64,000 bases of DNA from Bacteroidota bacterium (GTDB taxonomy: Bacteria; Bacteroidota; Bacteroidia; UBA4408): assembly GCA_963169745.1 (NCBI GenBank), contig CAUJCU010000021.1:62001-126000 (forward strand). Direction: 5' to 3'. Within the stretch, counting starts at the first letter, position 1; each line of letters starts with the position of its first letter. Under the pieces are notes generated by a model. The model saw nothing but the letters and a program-made list of their open reading frames with translations. It did no database searches and had not been told where the DNA came from. Both the position numbers and the translations under genes were made by a program. Of this stretch, positions 41,124-50,836 are shown piece after piece.

Positions 41124-44102
41124 TTATTCCACTTCAAATGGCATTAATTCATATTCATTGCAATGCTGAATTTTTTTTCTTTTCAGTACAGGTTTCTTTA
41201 ATAAACTATTTTTGCTTTTTTCTTCTTGCATTTTCTTAATGATTCGATACCTTTCCTCTTTCATTTCTTTCAATTGTTGCTCTTCCCTGTTTATATCAAA
41301 GTAACAAATCCCATCAACATAAGTTTTAAGGGGCTTGGCATAAATGGAAAGCGGATTGTCATTCCACAATACCAGATCGGCATCTTTCCCTGCCTTAAGG
41401 CTTCCAACCCGATTATCAATGTGCAGGAGTTTGGCAGGATTTAAAGTAACTAACTTTAAGGCTTCCTCTTCACTTAAGTTACCATATTTAATAGCTTTTG
41501 CGGCTTCTTGATTTAAACGTCTGGCCATTTCCGGATCATCAGAATTAAAAGCAGTTATCAGGCCTACATTATTCATGATAGCACCATTATAGGGAATAGC
41601 CTCAATAACTTCATATTTATATGCCCACCAGTCGGCAAATGTTGATGCTCCACAACCATGTTGTTTCATCTTGTCAGCAACTTTATAGCCTTCCAATATA
41701 TGGGTAAAAGTATTTATCTTAAAGTGAAAAGTATCGGCAACATGCATCAGCATATTTATTTCTGATTGTTGATAAGAATGGCATGTAATAAAACGTTTTT
41801 TATTCAATATTTCTACTAAAGCATCAAGCTGCAAATCTTTACGAACGGGTTCTCCTCCTTTTTTTAATGTTTTTTGTTCATAAGCTTTGGCTCGAGTAAA
41901 AGCATCCATATATATTTGTTCAACTCCCATTCTTGTTTGAGGGTAGCGAATCTTATATTTATCACCCCAATTAGTTTGTTTTACATTTTCACCTAAAGCA
42001 AATTTTATAAAAGGGTCAGCGCCTTCAAATTTTAGTTGTTCAGGATTCTTACCCCATCTCAATTTGATAAGCTGAGCCTGCCCACCTATTGCATTTGCAG
42101 AACCATGTAAAATTTGGGAAGTTGTAACCCCTCCGGCTAACTGGCGGTATATGTTTATATCCTCACTATCAATTACATCTCCAATGCGTACCTCAGACGT
42201 TACAGAATGTGCCCCTTCATTAACAGCTCCGGTAACAGCAATATGAGAGTGCTCATCCACTATTCCAGGAGTAATATGTTTTCCTGTTGCATCAACTACT
42301 TGGGCGCTTGGACTTGTTAGATTTTTTCCTACACCCATTATTTTCCCATTCTTTATCCATAAGTCACCTTGTGTTATAATTCCCTCTTTTTCATTCGTCC
42401 ATAGGGTTGCATTTTTAAATACTATTTCTTCTGAAACGGGTAACACCGTTGTCCCAAAAGCAGCAAAAGGATATACTACTTTTCCTGATGGGGTCAGTTT
42501 TTTTTCTGTAGTGTCTTTGGTGTCCTTAGCAACAAAAGGTGCAATAAATGCAGCTGTAAAAGGTTGACTTGTACCATCGGGTAATTGCATGGTTCCGGTA
42601 AATTTTTTATTTTGATAATAAGCAATACAGCTATACGATTTTAAGTTTGTTTCTAATTGAAAAACAAGTTCATTTCTTTGAAAAAGGGCATTCACTTTTT
42701 GCTTTGAAGTATCGTGAAATACTTCAAATTCTAAAGCATCAGACCGACCTCCAATTTGCAAGTTATAAGTATTGTTTTGAAGTTGAAAATTATATTTCCC
42801 ACGTACATCATGGGGATTGTAATTGTTTACTATATACTTTATACCCTGCACCCAATTTTCAAAAATGATATTGTCTTTTTCGAAAATATTACCGGAACTA
42901 ATAATAAAATTTGCTAACATTCCTTTACGCAAAGCCCCGGCTTTATCGCTTATTTGTAAAAAAGAAGCAGGTGTTTCTGTAAGAGCTTTTAGAGCTTGTT
43001 GTTCACTCAACCCATTTTTAATAGCTTTTTGAATTTGAGTAAGCATGGTACTTTTGTCTTTTAGACCATCGGCTGTAAATGAAAAATCAATTCCTGATCT
43101 TTCAAAATAAGCTGGATTCTGAGGAGCAAGTTCCCAGTTCTTTAAAGCGGTTAAAGAAACATTTATAGCATCATAAGGATTACTTAAGTCCCAGGCCTCA
43201 GGAAAATTTACAGGCAAAATAAATTTTGATTTAAGCTTTTTTATTTCTTCAATTTGTTGGTATTCATTACCACTGGTTTTAATTATATATTGAACTCCAA
43301 ATTCTTCCCCAATTTTGGCAATACGGAGTGTATTCAACTTATCGTCTGATTCAAAAAGCTGAGGTAATTTTTGTAAGGCAATCCAATGTTCTAGCGAAAT
43401 GTTTTTCTCTTTTATTTTAGCAGCCTCATACCAACGTGCATCATAATAAGTTTGTCGAACTAACGCAATAGCCCCCATTAAGCTACCTGGGTATTGTTGG
43501 GGGCTACTCCCTTTGTTAAAAGAATAGCAAGCAGCTGCTTGATTTTTTAACATGGCTTTATTGGGGTTTTTGTCTTGAAGAGTTATGAGTGTTGCAGAGC
43601 CTCTACAAATTCCATCTTTTTGATGGCTCATAACAACTCCAAACCCTGTCTTACGGAGTAAATCAGCATTTTTACTATCTACAACAAAATGCAGGGCAGC
43701 ATCATAATCAGACTTAATGGCTTCATTCCATCCTAAAGCATTTTGGGCTGATTTTTCATACTGAGGGTAATCTTTACGCACAGGCTTCTCGGTTGCTGCA
43801 ATTCCATAATCGCTATACATATCAATAAACGAAGGGTAAATATATTTTCCATTTAAATCAATTACTAAAGCATCGGCTGGAATAGAAACCGTAGTCCCTA
43901 CATCTGTAACTTTATCATCGCGAATGATTAAGGTTGCTTGATCGAGTATGGTTTTATAATCAATAAAGATACGGGCATTAGTAAAAGCAATAGTTATTTG
44001 TTTCTCCTGACTTATTCCATTTACCGGAAAGTACTCCTGAGCCCATAATTTAGGAACAAGCCCTAAAAACAAGAGCCCTATTAAAAGAAAGTAATTCTTC
44101 AT
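41124..44102 (-). CDS. Large exported two-domain amidohydrolase
   Basis: From ATG 44102 the product has 992 residues with signal peptide (MKNYFLLIGLLFLGLVPKLWAQ). The first half is an amidohydrolase-like domain with YSD in place of HxH (YPSFIDMYSDYG, about residues 80-92) and probably inactive. The second half is an imidazolonepropionase-like domain with complete ligands: PGIVDEHSHI, FITCHSYQQ, TFTHILEGY and FNSDDPEMA. The substrate is unknown. The longer frame to 44159 lacks a signal peptide. It heads the three-gene run that ends at 39239. Confidence 0.9.
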   Translation of the reverse strand: MKNYFLLIGLLFLGLVPKLWAQEYFPVNGISQEKQITIAFTNARIFIDYKTILDQATLIIRDDKVTDVGTTVSIPADALVIDLNGKYIYPSFIDMYSDYGIAATEKPVRKDYPQYEKSAQNALGWNEAIKSDYDAALHFVVDSKNADLLRKTGFGVVMSHQKDGICRGSATLITLQDKNPNKAMLKNQAAACYSFNKGSSPQQYPGSLMGAIALVRQTYYDARWYEAAKIKEKNISLEHWIALQKLPQLFESDDKLNTLRIAKIGEEFGVQYIIKTSGNEYQQIEEIKKLKSKFILPVNFPEAWDLSNPYDAINVSLTALKNWELAPQNPAYFERSGIDFSFTADGLKDKSTMLTQIQKAIKNGLSEQQALKALTETPASFLQISDKAGALRKGMLANFIISSGNIFEKDNIIFENWVQGIKYIVNNYNPHDVRGKYNFQLQNNTYNLQIGGRSDALEFEVFHDTSKQKVNALFQRNELVFQLETNLKSYSCIAYYQNKKFTGTMQLPDGTSQPFTAAFIAPFVAKDTKDTTEKKLTPSGKVVYPFAAFGTTVLPVSEEIVFKNATLWTNEKEGIITQGDLWIKNGKIMGVGKNLTSPSAQVVDATGKHITPGIVDEHSHIAVTGAVNEGAHSVTSEVRIGDVIDSEDINIYRQLAGGVTTSQILHGSANAIGGQAQLIKLRWGKNPEQLKFEGADPFIKFALGENVKQTNWGDKYKIRYPQTRMGVEQIYMDAFTRAKAYEQKTLKKGGEPVRKDLQLDALVEILNKKRFITCHSYQQSEINMLMHVADTFHFKINTFTHILEGYKVADKMKQHGCGASTFADWWAYKYEVIEAIPYNGAIMNNVGLITAFNSDDPEMARRLNQEAAKAIKYGNLSEEEALKLVTLNPAKLLHIDNRVGSLKAGKDADLVLWNDNPLSIYAKPLKTYVDGICYFDINREEQQLKEMKEERYRIIKKMQEEKSKNSLLKKPVLKRKKIQHCNEYELMPFEVE

Positions 44103-44212
44103 ACGTTTTATATTTGGGTCTAAGATAATTATTTGATAGGAATTGTAAGGGAAGCACAACTTTGTAAGATGTTACCTCACAAAGTTTTACTCTATTATGC
44201 TCTTGTGAGAAA

Positions 44213-44626
44213 TTATTTTTTCTTACAGTGTTTTTCGTAGGCTTCACGGGCATCAGGCGAATCCAATTTGATCGCTTTTTTCAAATCGTCACAACAGGTC
44301 TTATCACCGGTATAGCTTTTTACTAAACCACGTTGGCAATATGCTTCAACATAGTTTTTATTAAGTGCTAAAGCTTTATTATAATCAGCCAAAGCAGCAG
44401 CGTAGTTTTTTAACCCAAAGTATGCATTTCCTCTATTAAAATAAACATAATCGGGCTGTGCTTGTTTTAATGCTTTGTTGTAATTTTCAACAGCTTTTGC
44501 GTATTGAGCCTTTACCAAAAGAGCATTTCCTTCAAAATATAAATTATAAAACTCTGTACTCTGTGCCTTTGCAAAAAAAGGCACAATAAAGATTACACAA
44601 ACGATAATTAAACTTTTTTTATACAT
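44213..44626 (-). CDS. Exported TPR protein
   Basis: The 137-residue protein has a signal peptide (about residues 1-21) and roughly three TPR units: FYNLYFEGNALLVKAQYAKAVENYNKALK, DYVYFNRGNAYFGLKNYAAALADYNKALA and NYVEAYCQRGLVKSYTGDKT. TPRs bind peptides or proteins, so a periplasmic scaffold is likely; the partner is unknown. It is 19 nt after the SPFH gene and the two are probably co-transcribed. Confidence 0.85.
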   Translation of the reverse strand: MYKKSLIIVCVIFIVPFFAKAQSTEFYNLYFEGNALLVKAQYAKAVENYNKALKQAQPDYVYFNRGNAYFGLKNYAAALADYNKALALNKNYVEAYCQRGLVKSYTGDKTCCDDLKKAIKLDSPDAREAYEKHCKKK

Positions 44627-44645
44627 TGTATTTTGCGAAATTTTA

Positions 44646-45569
44646 TTATTTCTCTTTGTTCATCAATGATATGGACATAATTTCTTCCATAGTTCGTTTC
44701 ATTCCTTCTGAAGAACCATCTAAGAAAATAATATTCCCTTTACCATTTTCGGCAAAGTGTTTAATAGATTCTGTCCACATCGTAAACATAATTACAGAAG
44801 TATCCATATTAGCCTGATGCATTTCTCTAGCAGCAGTTGATAAACCTTTAGCTACTTCTTCACGAAACAAAGCCACCCCTTCGCCTCTTAAACGCGCTGC
44901 TTGTCTTTCAGCTTCAGCCGTTATTTTAATGGCGTTTCCATCAGCTTCGGCAGCTTTTGTTTTTGTTATTAACAAAGCCTGTCCTTCATTTTCAGCAGCA
45001 GCTTTTAAGTTGTTAGAGGCTACTACTTGAGCCATACTACGCATAATGGCCTCATCAAAAGTAATATCATTAAGTTGCAAATCAATTAAATGATAACCCC
45101 AGCTTTCGAGTGTATGATCAATTTGTGATTTTACATCTTCTACAATTTCGTTTCTAAGGGATAAAACTTCCGATTGTTTTTTAGTTGCTACAAAACCGCG
45201 AATACTTCCTTCTACCGTACGTACCAATGCTTGCATCAGGTTTTTTTCATCTAAAAATTTAAATGCTACATTTTTTATTACTTCTTCATTGGAGTCCAAT
45301 ACAGCATATAATAACATGGCTTTAAAATATACATTTGCTTGATCTAAAGTTGTTGCTTGAAACTCTAACTCTACAGAACGATTTTGAATTGAGATTCGCG
45401 TATGGATTTTTTCAAGAATAGGAATCTTAAAGTTTAATCCGGGTAAAAGCATACGCCTGTATTTTCCAAAAATGGTGGTAACGGCTATAGTGCCTTGTTG
45501 TACACTAACCCATGAGGAAAATAGGATAACCAATAATAGAAATATTATAATAATTGTGTATGTGTTCAT
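44646..45569 (-). CDS. SPFH/band 7 (stomatin/prohibitin-like) membrane protein
   Basis: The 307-residue protein has an N-terminal membrane anchor (about residues 3-22) and an SPFH domain (GTIAVTTIFGKYRRMLLPGLNFKIP, QNRSVELEFQATTLDQANVYFKAMLLY), then a charged coiled-coil rich in Ala and Glu (AAENEGQALLITKTKAAEADG). Such proteins form large membrane-attached rings and often interact with proteases. It is followed by a TPR protein; no NfeD partner is adjacent. Confidence 0.9.
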   Translation of the reverse strand: MNTYTIIIIFLLLVILFSSWVSVQQGTIAVTTIFGKYRRMLLPGLNFKIPILEKIHTRISIQNRSVELEFQATTLDQANVYFKAMLLYAVLDSNEEVIKNVAFKFLDEKNLMQALVRTVEGSIRGFVATKKQSEVLSLRNEIVEDVKSQIDHTLESWGYHLIDLQLNDITFDEAIMRSMAQVVASNNLKAAAENEGQALLITKTKAAEADGNAIKITAEAERQAARLRGEGVALFREEVAKGLSTAAREMHQANMDTSVIMFTMWTESIKHFAENGKGNIIFLDGSSEGMKRTMEEIMSISLMNKEK

Positions 45570-45875
45570 AGGGCATAGTTTATAAACACGAAGTTACTTT
45601 TTTTTGAATTACGTGAGCCCCATATCCGGTATTTTATTTATCCTTATTCTAAATAACATTAATTCTAATGGCACTACTTTTAATTAAGTTTTTGAAACTT
45701 ACAACTAATCATAGGAAACAGAGATACACTTATCTTTCTAAGATTTAAAATTAGAGTAAATGAAACCCTTGAAGGCTATTATGAAAATCAGATATTTTTG
45801 TTTCTGAACAGTAAATAAACTAACTTTGTTACCGGGTTTAAAAACCTGATTTATTTACGTTTATAATTTATTTTT
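45570..45875. other. Divergent intergenic region with inverted repeat
   Basis: The 306-bp region between SPFH and ferredoxin genes contains the ferredoxin promoter (45797-45828) and a 7-bp inverted repeat TAAGTTT-TTG-AAACTTA (45685-45701) about 95 bp upstream of that promoter. I see no small gene. After the promoter, a 7-bp hairpin (45832-45847, CGGGTTT/AAACCTG) could form in the leader. Confidence 0.4.
45797..45828 (+). promoter_or_regulatory. Strong promoter of the ferredoxin gene
   Basis: TTTG (45797-45800), 20 nt, TAACTTTG (45821-45828) match the consensus. A start near 45835 would give a leader of about 40 nt that begins with a short possible hairpin. Confidence 0.7.
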
Positions 45876-46223
45876 ATGGCTATCAAAATAACAGACGAAT
45901 GTATTAACTGTGGAGCCTGCGAGCCCGAATGTCCTAACAATGCTATTTATGAAGGAGGCAATGAATGGCGATTTGCTGACGGAACAAGCTTAAATGGGAT
46001 GATTACTACCTTGAAAGGACAGGCATTTGACGCAGACGAGCCTCAACAGCCTGTTGCAATGGATGTTTACTATATTGTTACAGACAAGTGTACGGAGTGT
46101 GTGGGTTTTCATGACGAGCCCCAATGTGCTGCCGTATGTCCGGTTGATTGTTGTATTGACGATGAGAACAATCGCGAAACAAAAGAGGAGCTGTTGGCAA
46201 AGAAAAACTTCATGCATTTTTAA
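45876..46223 (+). CDS. 2[4Fe-4S] ferredoxin
   Basis: The 115-residue protein has [17 protein letters not shown] (residues 10-26) for the first cluster and [22 protein letters not shown] (about 74-95) for the second, the latter with the long insert of Alvin-like ferredoxins. It carries electrons in the cytosol; no partner enzyme is adjacent. Its stop codon overlaps the ATG of the next gene (TAATG), a strong sign of co-translation. Confidence 0.95.
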   Translation: MAIKITDECINCGACEPECPNNAIYEGGNEWRFADGTSLNGMITTLKGQAFDADEPQQPVAMDVYYIVTDKCTECVGFHDEPQCAAVCPVDCCIDDENNRETKEELLAKKNFMHF

Positions 46224-47095
46224 TGTTCTTATTAAAGAATATTAAACAACTAGTTAAGAGAACCTTGTGTTCTCTTTTTCTTTTTTGGGGACTTTCATTG
46301 TCTGTTTCGGCACAAGTTTTAAATATAGAATATGTAAATAAAGTGCAAGATACACTAAAGCCTTTAGGGAAGATTATTTTAGATTTACGGAATCCCGAAA
46401 CCGAACGTCTGCTAGCGCATCAACAGTACTATAGTGTGTTAAAACGATTTTTACTTAAGCCCGGTGCTGAGGCATTTCAGCTTGACTCGGTTATAAATTT
46501 AGCTCAATTAACTCCCGAAGATAAAGCCTTTTACTTATACAATTGGGAGTTTGCACATAATGATGGTACTTTTTCTTATTATGCTTTTATTTTACAGAAA
46601 AACATAAAAAAATCTAGCTATAAATTAACCGAACTGAAAGATGCCTCCATAAGCATTAAAAGCCCCGAAAACACGGTATTAGGGCCAGATAAATGGTTTG
46701 GGGCTCACTACTATAAAATAATACAAGTAAAATATAAAAGAAAAATTTATTACTGTCTGTTAGGAGCTGATTGGAACGACCGAATAACCAAGAAGAAATT
46801 AATAGAAGTAATGTTTTTTGATAAAGATGGTAGTATAAAGTTTGGGGCTCCCATTATTACCTATAAAAAAACTACTTTAAACCGTTTAATTTTTGAATAC
46901 AGCAGTAAGGTTAGTATGACTTTAAATTACGATGAAAAGAGAAAGCTCGTAATATTTGATCACTTGTCACCAGCCGAAGAAGAATTAAAGGGTCAGTATC
47001 AATTTTATACTCCCGATTTGAGTTATGATGCTCTTAAATTTAGAAGAGGGAAATGGCACTATATTGAAAATATTGATGCTCGAAACAAGAAATAA
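46223..47095 (+). CDS. Exported protein of unknown function, 290 residues
   Basis: I do not recognise a family by name. It has a signal peptide (about residues 1-31; LFLFWGLSLSVSAQV) and a soluble domain with strand-like segments (GPDKWFGAHYYKIIQVKYKRKIYYCLLGADW, KKLIEVMFFDKDGSIKFGAPIITY) and C-terminal GKWHYIENIDARNKK. It is translationally coupled to the ferredoxin gene, odd for an exported protein. It is convergent with moxR. Confidence 0.8.
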   Translation: MFLLKNIKQLVKRTLCSLFLFWGLSLSVSAQVLNIEYVNKVQDTLKPLGKIILDLRNPETERLLAHQQYYSVLKRFLLKPGAEAFQLDSVINLAQLTPEDKAFYLYNWEFAHNDGTFSYYAFILQKNIKKSSYKLTELKDASISIKSPENTVLGPDKWFGAHYYKIIQVKYKRKIYYCLLGADWNDRITKKKLIEVMFFDKDGSIKFGAPIITYKKTTLNRLIFEYSSKVSMTLNYDEKRKLVIFDHLSPAEEELKGQYQFYTPDLSYDALKFRRGKWHYIENIDARNKK

Positions 47096-47138
47096 GCAAA
47101 AAAGTTGAAGATTTTATTATTTTCTCCAATAATTGTTC

Positions 47139-48095
47139 TTAAAGCAGCGATTCAATAATTTTTTCTATCGTAAATCCATCAGCCTCTGCCTTGTAATTAC
47201 GTACAATTCTATGACGTAATACAGATAATGCAACGGCTTTAACATCTTCAATATCGGGCGAGTATTTTCCTTGCAACAGAGCATGGCACTTGGCACCAAT
47301 AACCAAATTTTGAGAAGCTCTAGGACCAGCACCCCATGATAAATACTCTTTTACAGTATGAGGAGCTAAATCAGACTCTGGTCTTGTTTTAACACTTAAC
47401 TTAACAGCATATTCCAACACATTATCCGGAATAGGAATCTTTCTCACTAAATCTTGGTAAAATAATATATCCTCGGCATTTAAAATTTTATTTAGTACCG
47501 GTTTGTTGTCATGGGTAGTATTTTTTACAATAGCTAATTCTTCTTCAAGTGTTGGGTAGTTAAGCCAAACACTAAACATAAACCGGTCTAGTTGTGCTTC
47601 TGGAAGCGGATAAGTTCCTTCTTGTTCAATGGGGTTTTGTGTTGCTAATACAAAAAAGGGGTTTCCTAAAGAATATTTTTTACCGGCAACAGTAACCGAT
47701 TTTTCTTGCATAGCCTCGAGTAATGCTGACTGGGTTTTAGGAGGTGTACGGTTAATTTCATCGGCCAATACAATATTTACAAAAAGGGGACCTTTTATAA
47801 ACTTAAAATTACGCGAATCATCTAAAATTTCCGACCCAATAATATCAGAGGGCATTAAATCGGGTGTGAATTGAATACGGCTAAAAGCCAAACCAAGGGT
47901 ATCGGCAATGGTATTTACCAGTAATGTTTTAGCTAAACCGGGTACCCCAATAAGTAAGCAGTGGCCTCGGCTAAAAATAGAGATTAATACATCCTTAATA
48001 ATATCCTGCTGGCCTATTATTACTTTCTGAATCTCTGTATTTAGAGCTTGATATTTCTTTACAAATTCATCTACAGCTTCTACATCTGATTTCAT
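47139..48095 (-). CDS. MoxR family AAA+ ATPase
   Basis: The 318-residue protein shows Walker A GVPGLAKTLLV (about residues 54-64), Walker B VLADEINRTPPKTQSALLEAMQE (about 110-132), and the sensor segment LATQNPIEQEGTYPLPEAQLDRF, all signatures of MoxR. These ATPases act as chaperones or metal-insertion factors, often beside DUF58/VWA genes, which are not present here. It is 19 nt downstream of the SurA-like gene. Confidence 0.95.
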   Translation of the reverse strand: MKSDVEAVDEFVKKYQALNTEIQKVIIGQQDIIKDVLISIFSRGHCLLIGVPGLAKTLLVNTIADTLGLAFSRIQFTPDLMPSDIIGSEILDDSRNFKFIKGPLFVNIVLADEINRTPPKTQSALLEAMQEKSVTVAGKKYSLGNPFFVLATQNPIEQEGTYPLPEAQLDRFMFSVWLNYPTLEEELAIVKNTTHDNKPVLNKILNAEDILFYQDLVRKIPIPDNVLEYAVKLSVKTRPESDLAPHTVKEYLSWGAGPRASQNLVIGAKCHALLQGKYSPDIEDVKAVALSVLRHRIVRNYKAEADGFTIEKIIESLL

Positions 48096-48114
48096 AAATA
48101 TAATGCTATCTTAG

Positions 48115-49485
48115 TTATTTATTATCTGCTTTGTCCATAGCGTTGCTAAACCACGGATACTTAAAATTACAAGGTTTATAACTATCATCCACTCTAATAT
48201 AGGTAAGAGCCATTTTCTTTTTTACCCAGTTTGCCATAACCTTTTGTTGCTTTACTATTAAGGCAATGTTTTGAAGTTTCTGATAATCTTCTTTTAAGTT
48301 TGCTTTATGTGGCTCGGTTCTTTCTTTCAAGTACAATATTCTATAGGCTTGTTTGCCCTCGCTGGTTGTGTATTTAACTGGAGCTGAAATTTCTCCTACT
48401 TTTAATTTATCAATAGTAAAAAATAAAGCAGCATCCATTTCACTTGTCTCAAAGCGTGTTGTTCCACTGCTTTGATTTATTAACCTACCCCCATTAAACT
48501 TAGTTTCATTGTCGTCTGAAAACTTTTGTGCTGCCTGACTAAAATCCAGTTTTTCTTTTTCAATTACAAGTTTTACCGAATCAAGATATTGTTGTGCTTG
48601 TAATAAGTCGCTGCTAAGAACTTTAGGCACTAACAAAATATGCCTTAAATTGGCTTGCTCTCCTCTTCTTTCAATCATTTGAATAATATGAAATCCATAT
48701 TGCGACTCAATAACAGGTGATACCTCTTTCCCTTGAAGAGAAAAACCGGCAGCAGCAAATTCGGGAACCAACTCATTTCGTGATTTAAAGCCCAGCTCAC
48801 CACCGTAGGCCGATGATCCATCTTCTGAATACATTACAGCTAAGGTTGCAAAATCTTCTCCGGCTACAATACGATCTCGTAGCTTTTGTAAGCGTTCTCG
48901 TGTAGCCAAACGCACCTCTTGGTTAATAGGAGGCCTTTTGGTTATTTGACAAATTTCAACTTCACTATTGACTATGGGTAAACTGTCTTTGGGTAGTAAA
49001 TTGTAATAGGAACGCACGTCAGCAGGTGTTACTTTTACATCTTGAGTAATCTTATTCTGCATCGTTTTGGCCAAGAGTATTTTTTTTAAATCATCTCTGT
49101 ATTCTGCCTTTAGCTCAGCAATACTTTTTCCCATAAACTCTTCGAGTTTTTTTTCAGAACCTGCTTGGGCAATATAATACCGCATTCGTTGGTCTAATTC
49201 TCCCGTAACTTGGGCATCACTTACGGTAATACTATCTATTTCTGCTTGATGAGTCAATAACTTTTGAAACAATAATTCTTCAAGAATTGTACATTTACTA
49301 ATGGGTAATGAATCATGTCCTTGTGCTCTTACCTGTTCCATTTCATTATCAATATCAGATTGTAAAATAAGATTATTACCTACAACTGCTACTACTTGGT
49401 CAATAACTTTTCCTTTGGGCTGTGACTTAGCATAGTCCGAAAATAGTATAAATAAAAGTATTATGAATACTCCTGGCTTTGTCAT
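48115..49485 (-). CDS. SurA-like periplasmic peptidyl-prolyl isomerase
   Basis: The 456-residue protein has a signal peptide (about residues 1-21), an N-terminal chaperone part (VVAVVGNNLILQSDIDNEMEQV), and two parvulin domains: SEDGSSAYGGELGFKSRNELVPEF...QYGFHIIQMIERRG, and NLRHILLVPKV with FSDDNETKFNGGRLIN. It helps fold outer-membrane proteins. Length and layout are like SurA; the second domain is less complete. It is transcribed with moxR. Confidence 0.92.
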   Translation of the reverse strand: MTKPGVFIILLFILFSDYAKSQPKGKVIDQVVAVVGNNLILQSDIDNEMEQVRAQGHDSLPISKCTILEELLFQKLLTHQAEIDSITVSDAQVTGELDQRMRYYIAQAGSEKKLEEFMGKSIAELKAEYRDDLKKILLAKTMQNKITQDVKVTPADVRSYYNLLPKDSLPIVNSEVEICQITKRPPINQEVRLATRERLQKLRDRIVAGEDFATLAVMYSEDGSSAYGGELGFKSRNELVPEFAAAGFSLQGKEVSPVIESQYGFHIIQMIERRGEQANLRHILLVPKVLSSDLLQAQQYLDSVKLVIEKEKLDFSQAAQKFSDDNETKFNGGRLINQSSGTTRFETSEMDAALFFTIDKLKVGEISAPVKYTTSEGKQAYRILYLKERTEPHKANLKEDYQKLQNIALIVKQQKVMANWVKKKMALTYIRVDDSYKPCNFKYPWFSNAMDKADNK

Positions 49486-49641
49486 TTTGTATTTAAAGGA
49501 GCGTAAAGATACGTTTAGCCTTTAATAATAAACCAAATAAAGTGTAAAATATTAATAAAAATAGCATCTACGCTATTTGTTCTAAAACAACGGGGTTATT
49601 TTTTGTAATAAACCTCTTGTAGGGTCTATAAAGTAGTTTCT

Positions 49642-50793
49642 TTAATCATGAAAATACTCTTTCATACGGTCAAAAAAGCTTTTTTCTTTTCCCGAAGGCT
49701 TGGGTTTAAAGTTTTCCGAATCGTTTAGCTTTTCTAAAATTTTTGTTTCTTCTTTACTAAGCTTTTGTGGAATCCATACATTAATATTGACCAGCAAATC
49801 ACCCTTTTCATAAGAGTTAACAGAAGGCAATCCTTTCCCTCTCAAACGAAGTACCTTTCCGGGCTGGGTACCGGGCTCAATTTTTATTTTGGCCTTCGCA
49901 TCAATTGTTGGCACTTCAATATGTGTTCCCAAGGCAGCATCAGTTACTGATATATAGTGGTCTAAGAACAGATTTATGCCATCTCTTTTCAATATTGGAT
50001 GTTCTATTTCTTCAATCAATATGAGCAAATCTCCGGGTACACCTCCTCTGCCGGCTGCATTGCCTTTTCCGCTCATAGACAATTGCATGCCTTGTGCTAC
50101 TCCGGCAGGGATATTAATAGAAATTATTTCTTCAGCCCGAACAACACCATCACCAAAGCAAATTTTACACTTATCTTTTATGGTTTGCCCTTGTCCTCCA
50201 CAAGTAGGGCAAGTAGTACTAGTTTGCATTTGTCCCAAAATGGTATTCATAATTTGGGTTACCTGACCTGTTCCGTGGCAGGTATTACAGTTTGTATAAG
50301 CAGTGCCTCCAAATGCCCCAGTACCGGAACAAGTACCGCAACCGATATACTTATTTACTTTAATCTTTTTTTCTACACCGTTGGCTATTTCTTCTAACGT
50401 TAGTTTTACTTTTACTCTCAAATTACTCCCCCGGTTCGTTCTGCGTCCACCACCATGCCGGCCACTACTAAATCCACCAAAACTTCCACCACCAAAAATA
50501 TCACCAAACTGACTGAAAATATCTTCCATATTCATGCCGCCAAAACCCGAACCACCTCCCGGTTCTGAACCTGTGGCTGAGTGCCCAAAACGATCGTATT
50601 GGGCTTTTTTTTGAGGGTTACTGAGAACATCATAGGCCTCTGCTGCTTCCTTAAATTTTTCTTCTGCAGTTTTGTCACCCGGGTTTTTATCCGGATGGTA
50701 CTTCATAGCCATCTTTCGATAAGCTTTTTTTATCTCGCTTTCATCGGCCCCTTTGGCTAGTCCAAGTATATCGTAGTAATCTCTTTTACTCAT
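49642..50793 (-). CDS. dnaJ: Chaperone protein DnaJ
   Basis: The 383-residue co-chaperone has the J domain with HPD ([11 protein letters not shown], about residues 30-40), a Gly/Phe-rich linker, four CxxCxGxG-type zinc motifs ([32 protein letters not shown]) and the C-terminal substrate-binding domain. It stimulates DnaK. It is 43 nt downstream of grpE; dnaK is not in the window. Confidence 0.97.
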   Translation of the reverse strand: MSKRDYYDILGLAKGADESEIKKAYRKMAMKYHPDKNPGDKTAEEKFKEAAEAYDVLSNPQKKAQYDRFGHSATGSEPGGGSGFGGMNMEDIFSQFGDIFGGGSFGGFSSGRHGGGRRTNRGSNLRVKVKLTLEEIANGVEKKIKVNKYIGCGTCSGTGAFGGTAYTNCNTCHGTGQVTQIMNTILGQMQTSTTCPTCGGQGQTIKDKCKICFGDGVVRAEEIISINIPAGVAQGMQLSMSGKGNAAGRGGVPGDLLILIEEIEHPILKRDGINLFLDHYISVTDAALGTHIEVPTIDAKAKIKIEPGTQPGKVLRLRGKGLPSVNSYEKGDLLVNINVWIPQKLSKEETKILEKLNDSENFKPKPSGKEKSFFDRMKEYFHD

Positions 50794-50836
50794 TAGTAGT
50801 TATATTCTATTTCAAAGTTTAAAACAATAGGATTCA

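Noticed and set aside
44103-44159. N-terminal extension of the large amidohydrolase
   Set aside because: The extension lacks a signal peptide; the shorter start gives a clear one.
49765-50512. Plus-strand ORFs opposite dnaJ
   Set aside because: They are antisense shadows of the DnaJ zinc-finger and Gly-rich regions.
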